Origin: Gp6-AA40 sp035571515
Lineage (GTDB): Bacteria > Acidobacteriota > Vicinamibacteria > Vicinamibacterales > UBA2999
Direction: 5' to 3'
Assembly (NCBI GenBank): GCA_035571515.1
Contig: DATNCQ010000214.1
Location: 199,672-263,671 of the forward strand
Length of the DNA: 64,000 nucleotides
Each line of letters begins with the position of its first letter. The stretch's first letter is position 1. Below, piece by piece: positions 55,612-64,000 of the stretch. The notes below the pieces were generated by a model. That model was not told where the DNA came from. It was given only the letters and a program-made list of their open reading frames with translations, and did no database searches. Position numbers and translations under genes: made by a program.

Positions 55612-56967
55612 TCAGAAGCGCACGGTCGCGGTCGCGCCGAACAGGTTCGCGTGAAACGCGTAGGTTCCGGTGTTCGGGCCTCGCAGCAGCACGCGGCCGC
55701 TGCGGTCCTGCTGGGCGATGTGCTGGTAGGCGACGTCGATCACGAGGCCGCGGCTGACGCGGGCGCCGAGACCGGCCGTGTACTCGGTTCGCGCGCCTTC
55801 GGGAAGATCAGGCGTCACGGAGCCTTCAGGCGCGGCGGCCTGGTGCGTCAGCACGCCGGCGCGCAGCGCGACGCGTTCGGTGGCCGCGTAATCCGCACCG
55901 ACGCGCACGCCGCTCGTGTTGCGGTAGTTCTTGACGATGACCTCGTCGAGACCGCGCGAGGAGGCGAACGCGAGGCTGTCGAACACGCTCCACGCGGTGA
56001 ACTGGTAATCGGCGAGCAGCTTCAGCGGCGCGAACGGCGTGACCGCCACGCCGGCGACGATCTGATCCGGCACGGTCAGCCGGGTGGCCGCCTGCTGATC
56101 GCTCAGCCGCGCGCCAGGCGCGAACTGCGACCCCACCAGGACGTCGAGTGGCGTGCCGACGGGGATGCCGGGAAGCGGGACGGGCGTCCGCAAGCCGGTC
56201 GGAATCTGATCGGTGTCTAGATCGAGATGATCGACCTTGATGGTGTGCCGCGACAGGTAGCGGCCGCCGAACGAGACCTTATCGGTGGCCGTGATCAGTA
56301 CGCCGACGTGCCCGGCGAAACTGACGTCCTGTCCGCTGATCCTCACGTTCGCGAAATCGGTCCCGAGCGGCACCCCCATCTGCGCGAACGTCGTACCCGG
56401 CGCGGCCTGCTGCGTGGCCAGGTCGACGCGCTGATTCAGCTCCAGCGTCGAGTAGACGACGTCGAGTCCACCGCCGACGGCGAACGCGTCATTGACCTTA
56501 TAGGCGAGAGTCGGCTGCAAATAGATCGACTGGAGAACGGTCTTGTAGGCGACGAAGCGGCCCGCGAAGTCGACGGGCCAGTCGGTCGTGAGGCCGAACG
56601 GCGCGAAGACGCCGACGCCGCCGCCGAGCCGTTCGCCAAGTGACTTCGTGTAGTACGCCGCCGGCACCGGCAGCCAGTTCTTCACCATCGTGCCGCTGGT
56701 GCGCCCGCCCGCGCCGGTGAAATCGCCGCGCGGACCGACGAGCGTCCCGCCTGCGGCGACCCGGCTGCCGTCCGTCTGCAGCGCAATCGCCGCGGGGTTG
56801 AAGAAGATCGCCGACCCGTCGTCGCACGGCGACGCGACGGCCGCGCCGGCGCGCCCCATGGCGCAGGCGCCCTGCTCGTAGACGCCGTATCCCTGCGCGG
56901 CAGCCGGGTGGCTCGTCACGAGCACGCCCAGGGCGGCCAGGCACCACAACGAGACGCGTCGAGTCAT
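55612..56967 (-). CDS. OmpP1/FadL/TodX-family outer-membrane transport protein
   Basis: A 451-residue FadL-type porin for hydrophobic compounds. AAGGAGAG lies 6 bases before the ATG at 56967. A signal peptide ends PAAAQ. The mature protein starts GYGVYEQGACAMGRAGAAVA followed by DDGSAIFFNPAA, the usual FadL N-terminal hatch pattern, and ends ANLFGATATVRF with the terminal phenylalanine. It may bring in hydrocarbons or fatty acids. It is read in the same direction as the TonB receptor gene ahead of it on the other side of a 193-base gap. Confidence 0.92.
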   Translation of the reverse strand: MTRRVSLWCLAALGVLVTSHPAAAQGYGVYEQGACAMGRAGAAVASPCDDGSAIFFNPAAIALQTDGSRVAAGGTLVGPRGDFTGAGGRTSGTMVKNWLPVPAAYYTKSLGERLGGGVGVFAPFGLTTDWPVDFAGRFVAYKTVLQSIYLQPTLAYKVNDAFAVGGGLDVVYSTLELNQRVDLATQQAAPGTTFAQMGVPLGTDFANVRISGQDVSFAGHVGVLITATDKVSFGGRYLSRHTIKVDHLDLDTDQIPTGLRTPVPLPGIPVGTPLDVLVGSQFAPGARLSDQQAATRLTVPDQIVAGVAVTPFAPLKLLADYQFTAWSVFDSLAFASSRGLDEVIVKNYRNTSGVRVGADYAATERVALRAGVLTHQAAAPEGSVTPDLPEGARTEYTAGLGARVSRGLVIDVAYQHIAQQDRSGRVLLRGPNTGTYAFHANLFGATATVRF

Positions 56968-57111
56968 TGCCGCTCTCCTTCCGGTCACGACAGGCTGTGA
57001 CCTCGCGTCCGGACCGATCGCGATTCGTTGAGGGAATCAGCGGCCGGACACGACTGCGCGTCCGACGAGGGCAGGAGTCGTACCGAGAGGAGGCGGGGCT
57101 ACGCGGGACCA

Positions 57112-57142
57112 GCCGGCAGCGGGCTCACTGCCCACTGCCGGC
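57112..57142. terminator. Hairpin downstream of the third TonB receptor
   Basis: GCCGGCAG (57112-57119) pairs with CTGCCGGC (57135-57142), with GGGC/GCCC able to extend the stem inside. It lies about 20 bases beyond the stop at 57161 on the minus strand and likely ends that transcript. The rest of the 193-base gap (56968-57160) contains the FadL upstream region without a clear promoter. Confidence 0.6.
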
Positions 57143-57160
57143 CGCCGGCTACTCGCTACT

Positions 57161-60148
57161 TCAGAAGCCGATCCTGAATCCGAGCTGCATCATCCGCGGC
57201 TGATACGCGACGTTGCCGTTGAACGATGGCTGCCCGAAGGCCGCGTTGCTGCGGTTCGTCACATACGAACCGAAGTTCTCGTGATTGAACAGATTGAACA
57301 CCTCGAACATGCCGTCGAAGGTCATGTGGCCCGCCTGAATACGCTTCTGCAGCCGCGTGTCCAGCCGGTGGATCGGCCTGCCGAGGATGCCGTTGCGCGG
57401 CAGGATGCTGCCATCCGCGGCCAGCCGCTGTTCGGAGGCGTTGGTACCACCTTCATCGCGCCGATCCTGGCCGGTGAAGGTCGCAAAGCGCTCACCCGAG
57501 CCGTAGAAATAGATGCCGCTGGCCTGGACGCCGAAGCCGAGATCCCACACGCCGTTGACCACCGCCCGATGGCGCTGATCGCCGGCTTGCCCGAAGCCGC
57601 CCGCGATGTTGGATCCCGCAAAGCCGTAGTCGCCGCCGAGATCGGCCGCGAGCGGGAATCCGACGGGCCGGTGCGCCATCACGCCATTGGAATCGAGGAA
57701 CCACTGCTGCCGGTCGGGCAGCCCGTCCTTGAAGTACGCGAGCGTGTAGGTCGCCGTCGCCTGCCACCGGTGGCTGAACCGCTTGGTGAACGTAAAGTCC
57801 GTGCCGTTGTAGTTCGAATAGCCTCCGAGGTACTCGAGCAGCACGATGCCCCAGTCGGGGAACGGCCGGTGGCTGATGTCGGTGAACGGATAGTTCGCGC
57901 CCGTCGCGGGGTTGTACGAGAGGTTGGCGTTGATATCCACTTCCTCGCCGCGCCCGCGCGTGTTCACGTAGTTCACCTCGATCGAGGAGTCGGCCGTCAG
58001 CTGGCGCTGGATCCCGACGGATGTCTGGTGGCTGTACGGCGTCTGCCGCCCGGGATACGTGATCTCCTGGTTGATAGCGCGGCGGGTGCAACCGGGCTTG
58101 CTGCCGTTGAGGTCGCACGCGGTGGCCAGCGCCTGCTCCCACGTCGGCTTCGGTCCGCCAATTTCTCCTTCGCCGCTGGGGCCTGGGCCGAAGAAATTGG
58201 TCGCGAAGTCGGGCCGCCCGTTGTTGGCGATCTGGTACTCGAAGCGATGGATCATCGAGTACGCCTGCTGCACGCCGTCGTTGGGTGCAAAGGCGAAGAA
58301 CAGCCCGTAGCCGCCGCGCAGCGAGGTCTTGTCATCGATGCGGACGTTGGCGCCGATGCGCGGCGCGACGTTGTTGCTGTCGTGCGGCAGATTGCCCGGC
58401 AGGAACGGCATCAGCGTCAGCTTCTCGCCGTACGTGTTGTCGTCCCAGTCGTAGCGCGCGCCGAGGTTCAGCGTCAGGTTGTTGCCGACCTTCCAGTCGT
58501 CCTGCAGCCACCCGGAGTAGAGGTGACGGACGATGTTGTAGCGGTGGTCGGTATCGGAGATGGCGTAGAAGACCTGGCGCGCCGGGAAGAGCGGCTGCAG
58601 GTTCCACGTCGACGCGTCGTTCCACACCGGGAACATCGACTGCAGCTGCGCGGGGGTGAGGATATTCGGCGAGTTGTTGGGATTGGTCGGCGCAATCGTC
58701 ATGTTGCGCGCGTCGATCTCGCCCATGCAGCGGTTGCACCAGCGGAAGTCGGCCTGGAAGCGGAAGAACTCGCCGCCGATCTTCACGTCGTGGCGGCCGC
58801 CCCAGTCCCATGCCGTGGTGAAGTCGTCGCGGACGTCCTGCGTGTACTGCCAGATGTTGAGCGTGTTGGCGCCGATCGTGTAGCCGGGGAGCTGGATGAC
58901 CGGCGCGTTGCCGACCCCGACCGGGTGGAACGGGAAGGCGCCGCCCTTCCAGCGGACCGACGGCTGATCGAGACGCCGGTAGCTGGTGTCACCGACCTTG
59001 ATCTCGTTGACCGAACGGGTGTTGAGCACGTGCGTGAACGTGCCCGCGTATTGCGGCGTGCCGCGCTCGCGCGTGCCGCCGACCGACGGATGGTTGGTGG
59101 CGCCGCCGCCCGCATAGAAGACCGTGTGGTACCCCGAAAGGCGGACGTTCAGCCGGCTTTGCGGCGTGAACTGATAGTCGATGCGCCCCAGCACTTTGTG
59201 CGTCTTCGTCGGGAATTCCTGGTTGACGTTGAAGAAGGCGAAGGGGCTCGTGTAGGCATAGGTCTTCGGCTCGCGCTCGAACTCGTAGGCGCCGAAGAAG
59301 TGGACGCGATCCTTCTTGATCGGACCGCCGAGCGTCGTACTCACCTGCTGGTTCGAGTACGGCAGCACCGTGTGCGTGAGGAAGTCCTTCGAGTTGAACT
59401 TGTCGTCGCGGAAGTAGCCACCCACCGATCCCGCGAGCTGGTTCGTGCCGGACTTCGTGATGGCGTTGACGATCATCCCTTGCGAGCGCCCCTGCGTCGC
59501 GTCGAAGCGGTTGGCGACCACCTCGAACTCGGCGATCGCATCGCGGCTGAAGCCCGGCTGCTCGCTGTCGGTCTGCGAGTGATAGTTGATGGTGACCTGC
59601 TGGCCGTCGACGTTGGTCTGCGCGTAGCCCTGCCGGAACTGCGCCATGCCGCCGCCTTCGTTGCGGCGCGCACCAGGCGCCAGCAGCGTCAGGTCCATCC
59701 AGTTGCGGCCGTTGAGCGGCAGCTGTTCCACCTGTCGCGGATCGATGTTGGCCCCGACAGTGGAGCCTTTCGTGTCAACGAGCGGCGCTTCGGCCGTCAC
59801 CGTGATGCTTTCCTGCACGGTGGAGGGCGACAACTGCAGGCTGACGGGCGCCGTCTGTCCAATGAGGATCTGCACCGTCCGATTGACCGTGCCGAAGCCG
59901 CTCAGCTCGGCCTTGATGGTGTAGGCGCCGACGCGTACCGGCAGCCGGAATTCGCCGCGGTCGTCGGTAACCGTAGTAAAGATGTTGCCGCTCGCTTCGT
60001 TGACGGCGGTGATAGTGACACCCGGGAGCACGCCACCGCTGGAGTCGGTGACCGTGCCCGTGAACGTGGCTTCCTGACCGTAGGAAGGGGCTGCAATAAT
60101 CAATAACGCGACCGCAATCAGGAGCCGTCGAATCGATACCGCTCTCAT
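57161..60148 (-). CDS. TonB-dependent receptor with carboxypeptidase-regulatory-like N-terminal domain
   Basis: A 995-residue outer-membrane receptor with AAGGGAGG before its ATG at 60148. Signal peptide to about residue 24 (ending PSYGQ), CarboxypepD_reg domain (about 27-110: TFTGTVTDSSGGVLPGVTI, RGEFRLPVRVGAYTIKAEL), plug (SPSTVQESITVTAEAPLVDT; QLPLNGRNWMDLTLLAPGAR) and barrel ending RMMQLGFRIGF. Two Cys pairs lie in barrel loops (RWCNRCMG and CDLNGSKPGC). The plug motif LNGRNW is common to Oar-like receptors. Ligand unknown. Confidence 0.92.
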   Translation of the reverse strand: MRAVSIRRLLIAVALLIIAAPSYGQEATFTGTVTDSSGGVLPGVTITAVNEASGNIFTTVTDDRGEFRLPVRVGAYTIKAELSGFGTVNRTVQILIGQTAPVSLQLSPSTVQESITVTAEAPLVDTKGSTVGANIDPRQVEQLPLNGRNWMDLTLLAPGARRNEGGGMAQFRQGYAQTNVDGQQVTINYHSQTDSEQPGFSRDAIAEFEVVANRFDATQGRSQGMIVNAITKSGTNQLAGSVGGYFRDDKFNSKDFLTHTVLPYSNQQVSTTLGGPIKKDRVHFFGAYEFEREPKTYAYTSPFAFFNVNQEFPTKTHKVLGRIDYQFTPQSRLNVRLSGYHTVFYAGGGATNHPSVGGTRERGTPQYAGTFTHVLNTRSVNEIKVGDTSYRRLDQPSVRWKGGAFPFHPVGVGNAPVIQLPGYTIGANTLNIWQYTQDVRDDFTTAWDWGGRHDVKIGGEFFRFQADFRWCNRCMGEIDARNMTIAPTNPNNSPNILTPAQLQSMFPVWNDASTWNLQPLFPARQVFYAISDTDHRYNIVRHLYSGWLQDDWKVGNNLTLNLGARYDWDDNTYGEKLTLMPFLPGNLPHDSNNVAPRIGANVRIDDKTSLRGGYGLFFAFAPNDGVQQAYSMIHRFEYQIANNGRPDFATNFFGPGPSGEGEIGGPKPTWEQALATACDLNGSKPGCTRRAINQEITYPGRQTPYSHQTSVGIQRQLTADSSIEVNYVNTRGRGEEVDINANLSYNPATGANYPFTDISHRPFPDWGIVLLEYLGGYSNYNGTDFTFTKRFSHRWQATATYTLAYFKDGLPDRQQWFLDSNGVMAHRPVGFPLAADLGGDYGFAGSNIAGGFGQAGDQRHRAVVNGVWDLGFGVQASGIYFYGSGERFATFTGQDRRDEGGTNASEQRLAADGSILPRNGILGRPIHRLDTRLQKRIQAGHMTFDGMFEVFNLFNHENFGSYVTNRSNAAFGQPSFNGNVAYQPRMMQLGFRIGF

Positions 60149-60339
60149 CTGCGACCTCCCTTAAGGGGTTTCCGTCGTCCGCTCGCCGTGACCGACCTCG
60201 AGATGCTTGAGGGCGGCAATAGTACACCCGCGCGCGGTATCCCGCCATCCTCTGCGCACCTGAGGCGGAATTCGCAGACCGCTGATTCCCTTGGATTTAG
60301 CCAGCCTTTTTGGTTCGCCCGGGGCCGCCGGGCTGAGCC
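60149..60339. other. Non-coding gap upstream of the TonB receptor
   Basis: 191 bases between the ankyrin gene stop and the receptor start. GCCCGG/CCGGGC (60317-60322 with 60328-60333) is a possible hairpin behind the ankyrin gene. No promoter could be defended. Confidence 0.45.
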
Positions 60340-62271
60340 TCACCGCGGAGAACGGCCGCACGTCGTTCCGCCCGGCAGCGTCTGAGCGATCGCGAGCGAC
60401 GCCCAGCTCGTGCCCGCCGTCGAGATCCACTGATGGCGGCCGAACGGGAACCCGCTTTCGAAGTACCGCTGTACCGGGAACGAGTGTGTCTTCACCAGCC
60501 AGGTCCCGTCCTGATACTGCGTGCCCAGCAGGAACGCGACCCCTTTCTGGTACGAATCGGCTGTGGGAGGCACGCCGGCGACGCACAGCGCAAACAGCGA
60601 CAATCCCGTCGCGTAGGCGTCCGGCGCGGTACGGTCGAACTGCGACCAGCCGCCGTCCGCCTCCTGCCGCGCCCGAACGTCGCGTATCGCGGCCTCGACG
60701 CGTGGCCGCGCGGCTTTCGTCCACACGAGCCCCATCAGCCGCATCCCGCGTTCTTCCGCCGACTTCGGCTCCGCGGCCAGCAGCCACTGCTGCGCCCGCC
60801 GCAGGCTCTGCTCGATCTGGCTCTCGAGCGCCGGAATGTCGTATGACGTCAAGCCGGCCGCGGCCATGGCCGTGTGGCTGATCGGGCTGTATTCGGATGG
60901 CGGCCGGTTGAGGCCGTTTCCAAGCCACCTCCCATCTGGCATCTGGCGCGCGATCAGCCAGTGCGTGATGGTGGCGGTCAACGTGTCGAGTGGATGGTGT
61001 TCGCGGGCGAGCGCCACCTGGACGTAACCGGCGGTGAGCGCCTCTCCGCCCACGGCGGGATCTCCCAGCATCATCCGTGGAATGCTGGCGGTGAAGAACT
61101 CGACGATGTGATCGAGATTCGCGCGCGCCCGGGCTTCGTCGATCTCGATGCCCTTTCGGCGCGCGTCCGCTGCGGCAATGGCCGGCAGCGCGTTGTGGTG
61201 GCACGAAATGCAGCTCGTGCGCTCGGGAAACGCCGGCGCAACATCGAGGACTCGCGCGAGGCTGCGGCGCAGGGAGACGCGCGGGTCGGCGATACCGCCC
61301 GTTGCCGGTGGAGCGATCGTGTCGCGCCGCGGACCGGTGCCGCGCATCGCCCCGCGCTGCTCGAGGACCTGGATCTTGGCGCGATCGCCCTTGTAGATCG
61401 CCCAGTCGAGCGGCGTTTCGCCTTCCGTCGTCGCCGTGTTGGGATGCGCGCCGCGGTCGAGCAGCAGCGTCAGCGTGTCAGCGCTCGCAGCCTCGGATGC
61501 GACGGCGGTCAACAGCGGGGTCCGGCCGTACTGGGCGGCATTGCTCGCGTTCACGTCGGCGCCGGCGTCAATCGCCCGCGCGAGCAGATCCGGAGGCTCC
61601 CACGTCGCGGTCGTGAACAACTCATCCGGGATGGGGCCGAGACCCTTCGAGATCAGGTAATCAATCGTCGGCCGATAGTTCCGCGCGAGCGCTGCGCGTC
61701 GCGCTCCGGGATTGAGCGCCTCCGGCTTCAGGCCGCGCTCGACCAGGAAGCGCACGACGTCGACGTCTGCGGAACGCACGGCCAGTGCGAGGGCGGTTGT
61801 CCCCGCGCGATCCTGGGCTCGAAGATCGGCGCCGCGCGCCAGCAGCAGCCGCAACACGTCGACCGTCCCCGGGTACGAGGCGGCGACGAGCAGCGCGGTC
61901 CGTCCCGACTCGGATCGCGCATCGACCGCCGCGCCGCGGTCGACGAGACGTTGTACCTTGGCGCGATCGGGCATGGACCACATCAGCGCCGTCGCGCCCG
62001 ACTCGTCGGCGAGATTGGGATCCGCGCCGCGCTTCAACAGCAGCTCCATCATGTCCGCATCCGCGAACAGGGCGGCCGCCATCAGGGCGGGAATTCCCTG
62101 TGCGTCCCGTGCGTTTGGACTGGCGCCCCTGGCGACGAGGCGCTCGACGTCGCCGGCCGCTCCACGGCGTATGGCCGCAAAGAGCGCGTCACGCGCGGGG
62201 TCGATCGTCTGAGCCGAGGCAGCGGCGACCAGGCATGCGACGAGGAGCAGGCGGAGAAACATGGTCGGCAT
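60340..62271 (-). CDS. Ankyrin repeats / haem-binding CxxCH / terpene-cyclase-like toroid fusion, exported
   Basis: A 643-residue secreted protein. The signal peptide ends ASAQ. About six ankyrin repeats occupy ~25-315 (for example DVERLVARGASPNARDAQGI and TLTLLLDRGAHPNTATTEGE). Then comes SCISCHHNALP with a single CxxCH haem site at 354-358, and an alpha-alpha toroid resembling squalene cyclase or prenyltransferase proteins (~380-620), with QW-like motifs QMPDGRWLGNG, QEADGGWSQFD and QYQDGTWLVKT. The three parts together suggest a scaffold that binds haem in the periplasm. The cyclase DxDD motif was not found, so catalysis is doubtful. Confidence 0.82.
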   Translation of the reverse strand: MPTMFLRLLLVACLVAAASAQTIDPARDALFAAIRRGAAGDVERLVARGASPNARDAQGIPALMAAALFADADMMELLLKRGADPNLADESGATALMWSMPDRAKVQRLVDRGAAVDARSESGRTALLVAASYPGTVDVLRLLLARGADLRAQDRAGTTALALAVRSADVDVVRFLVERGLKPEALNPGARRAALARNYRPTIDYLISKGLGPIPDELFTTATWEPPDLLARAIDAGADVNASNAAQYGRTPLLTAVASEAASADTLTLLLDRGAHPNTATTEGETPLDWAIYKGDRAKIQVLEQRGAMRGTGPRRDTIAPPATGGIADPRVSLRRSLARVLDVAPAFPERTSCISCHHNALPAIAAADARRKGIEIDEARARANLDHIVEFFTASIPRMMLGDPAVGGEALTAGYVQVALAREHHPLDTLTATITHWLIARQMPDGRWLGNGLNRPPSEYSPISHTAMAAAGLTSYDIPALESQIEQSLRRAQQWLLAAEPKSAEERGMRLMGLVWTKAARPRVEAAIRDVRARQEADGGWSQFDRTAPDAYATGLSLFALCVAGVPPTADSYQKGVAFLLGTQYQDGTWLVKTHSFPVQRYFESGFPFGRHQWISTAGTSWASLAIAQTLPGGTTCGRSPR

Positions 62272-62396
62272 ATGCTAACGCCGTTCCGCGCCGCGCTCAT
62301 CTGCCTCGACGAGTGCCAAAGGTGTTATCCTCCGCCGCGGTGGACGCTCGGCGCTTCGGTCAGGGCGCGAAATCGACCCCACCAGGGAGGCCCGCG

Positions 62397-64000
62397 ATGT
62401 TCACGAAATCCGGCTTCCAACGATACGCGTTGGCGACCGTTCTCGTCTGGGCCGCGGCCGGCGCGTACGCCCAGCTCTCGCGCAGCAGCGCCGCGGCGGC
62501 CGACGGTTCGCTGCTGAGCGGCAAGGTGGTTTCATCCACGGGTGACGGTATGGCAGGCGTCCCGGTGCGCGCCCGCCGCGAGCAGAGCAACGTCACCGTC
62601 AACGTCTACACCAACGGGCGCGGCGAGTACATCTTCCCCGGATGGTCGGATTTAGCGCCGGGCCGGTATTCCGCCGCCATCGAGCTTCCCGATTTCGAGC
62701 CCGCCGCGCAGCAGGCCACGCTGACGGCAGGAAAGACCACGCGGCTCGACTTCACGCTGCGGCCGCGCCAGCCGTCGATCGCCGACGCGACCGCGGCTGA
62801 CATCGTCGCCGCGCTCCCCGGCACCGACGACCAGAAGCACTTGCTGATCCAGTGCGACAACTGTCACTCGCTGCAGTTCGCGCTGCGGACGGGCCGGACC
62901 GAGGACGGCTGGATGCAGATCATCCGGCGGATGGCCGGCGAACGGGCCGTGTCGCGCGACACGCCCGGCACGCGCGCGTTCGGCCAGAAGAAATACGTCG
63001 AACCGCTCGCCGCCTATCTCGCCTCGATTCGGGGTCCCGGCGCCTCCGGCGAGCTGCCGTTCACGCTGCGGCCCCGGCCGACCGGCGACGCATCCACGCG
63101 GCTCGTCGTCACCGAGTACGGGATTCCACGCAGCGGACAGCGCGACCTCAACATCCTTCGCGGCGACCGGCGGTTTGCGTGGCCGCACGACATCCTGCTG
63201 GATCCGAAGACCCCGTACGCCTACTACACGGATCACTTCTCGTTCGTGCTCGGGCGAATCGACCGGCGAACCGGCGAGGTGAAGGAATTTCCCTACAGCA
63301 TCCTGCCAGGTATGGGCCGTGAGGGTGGCATCGTGGCGGAGCGACAGCTGCGCGCCGGCAACCCCGGCGGCGGCGCGCACGACATCGCCTTCGATCCCGA
63401 AGGCAACGTGGTGATCGGGATGGGCGGCGGCACCGTCCGGTTCGACCCGCGAACGGAGGCGTTCACGCCATGGGCATCGGGCAGCAACATGTTCGGGATC
63501 GACCCCGCCGGCACGGTGTGGTACCTCGACAAGGGGCTGCACGCGCTCGACATGAAGACCGGCATGGTGAAGCACTACACGGTGCCCGACGAAACAGACG
63601 ATGACACGTACGACATGGAGACGGACGCCAGTGGACGCTCGATCATGAACCTGTGGCGTCTTGGCAGGATCGGCGTCTTCGATCCGAAAACGGAGACGTT
63701 CACGACCTATCCGACGCCGACCCCGGGGTCGGGGCCGCGACGCGGCGAAGTCGACGCGCAGGGCCGCGCGTGGATGACGCTCTACTGGGCCGGCCGGGTG
63801 GCGCGCTTCGATCCCGAGACGCACGAGATCACGGAGTATCCGATTCCTGCCGGCCACCAGGCGTACACGCCGCCGTTTCCGTCGCCGTACAGCCTCTCGG
63901 TCGACGACAGGAACCAGGTCGTGTGGACGAACGACTTCAACAACGGGCGCATCTACCGCATCGACATCAAGACCGGCCAGTCGACGGAATTCCTGATGCC
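62397..64000 (+). CDS. Carboxypeptidase-regulatory-like / cytochrome c / virginiamycin B lyase-like propeller protein (3' end off window)
   Basis: 534 codons are visible from an ATG behind CAGGGAGG. After a signal peptide (ending AYAQL) a CarboxypepD_reg-like beta domain covers ~38-122 (GKVVSSTGDGMAGVPVRAR; YIFPGWSDLAPGRYSAAI). A cytochrome c-like domain follows with CDNCH at 153-157. From about residue 225 comes a beta-propeller of the virginiamycin B lyase (Vgb) or NHL type, with repeats such as DIAFDPEGNVVIGMGGGTVR and GRIGVFDPKTETFTTYPTPT. Such three-part proteins are frequent in Acidobacteria. They are probably periplasmic and redox-active. The C-terminus lies beyond the window. Confidence 0.88.
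   Translation, partial: MFTKSGFQRYALATVLVWAAAGAYAQLSRSSAAAADGSLLSGKVVSSTGDGMAGVPVRARREQSNVTVNVYTNGRGEYIFPGWSDLAPGRYSAAIELPDFEPAAQQATLTAGKTTRLDFTLRPRQPSIADATAADIVAALPGTDDQKHLLIQCDNCHSLQFALRTGRTEDGWMQIIRRMAGERAVSRDTPGTRAFGQKKYVEPLAAYLASIRGPGASGELPFTLRPRPTGDASTRLVVTEYGIPRSGQRDLNILRGDRRFAWPHDILLDPKTPYAYYTDHFSFVLGRIDRRTGEVKEFPYSILPGMGREGGIVAERQLRAGNPGGGAHDIAFDPEGNVVIGMGGGTVRFDPRTEAFTPWASGSNMFGIDPAGTVWYLDKGLHALDMKTGMVKHYTVPDETDDDTYDMETDASGRSIMNLWRLGRIGVFDPKTETFTTYPTPTPGSGPRRGEVDAQGRAWMTLYWAGRVARFDPETHEITEYPIPAGHQAYTPPFPSPYSLSVDDRNQVVWTNDFNNGRIYRIDIKTGQSTEFLM

Noticed and set aside
60317..60333. Intrinsic terminator behind the ankyrin gene
   Set aside because: The stem is short and the transcript would have an A-run, not a U-run, after it.
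1..64000. tRNA, rRNA or CRISPR features
   Set aside because: Reading both strands gave no tRNA-like cloverleaf text, rRNA signature or array of regular direct repeats with unique spacers.

Overview
The window reads as chromosomal DNA of a GC-rich, Gram-negative, probably soil-dwelling bacterium. The best guess is Acidobacteriota, perhaps near Vicinamibacteria. This is inferred from the gene families together: three very large TonB-dependent receptors with an N-terminal carboxypeptidase-regulatory-like domain, a short ECF sigma factor of the Sig-70_X6 type, a Ser/Thr kinase with a TPR tail, DUF6152 proteins, and many secreted proteins of unknown function. No rRNA, tRNA, CRISPR array or intact mobile element was seen. 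One IS110-type transposase remnant is present.

Layout. 1-5.9 kb: edge of a Mut7-C gene, a DUF6152 pair, a cell-wall amidase, formyl-CoA:oxalate CoA-transferase, and a pair of secreted proteins that recurs at 52.9-54.3 kb. 5.9-14.5 kb: a TetR regulator with a clear promoter and operator in front of a three-part lysophospholipid transporter/acyltransferase/acyl-ACP synthetase, then an SGNH lipoprotein, a trypsin-like protease, the IS remnant, a dihaem cytochrome and a zinc-ribbon protein. 14.5-22.2 kb: a TctCBA carboxylate transporter, a second DUF6152 pair and a TonB receptor.

22.3-26.9 kb is the highlight: six genes overlapping by 1 to 71 bases that encode a membrane protein with three Cys-containing repeats, a mini J-domain protein, an E1-like activating enzyme, a ubiquitin-like protein, an E2 with an HPN motif and catalytic cysteine, and a JAB/JAMM metalloprotease. 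It is a nearly complete eukaryote-style ubiquitin-like conjugation and deconjugation pathway with a chaperone cofactor and a membrane partner. The order of action would be E1 activation, E2 transfer, and JAB removal or maturation. The target and purpose are unknown.

26.9-44.7 kb: an M16 protease pair, a beta-barrel protein, a PEGA protein, the ECF factor, a second TonB receptor, a PAP2 phosphatase, an exported kinase-like protein, two ATP/ADP-carrier-like transporters (one fused in frame to an outer-membrane barrel, one to HEAT-like repeats) and the Ser/Thr kinase. A 28-base motif is shared by three intergenic sites here, one beside the ECF gene, and may be that factor's promoter. 44.9-64 kb: a 1645-residue surface protein, two related FAD oxidoreductases (one with a Rieske domain), the second copy of the secreted pair, an MFS exporter, a FadL-type porin, a third TonB receptor, an ankyrin/haem/toroid fusion and a partial cytochrome/propeller protein.

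Many intergenic gaps, above all those between converging genes, hold imperfect palindromes. Some are built from short repeated words and others are GC-rich REP-like hairpins. In several places these elements supply stop codons, and in one place an N-terminus, of the flanking genes.
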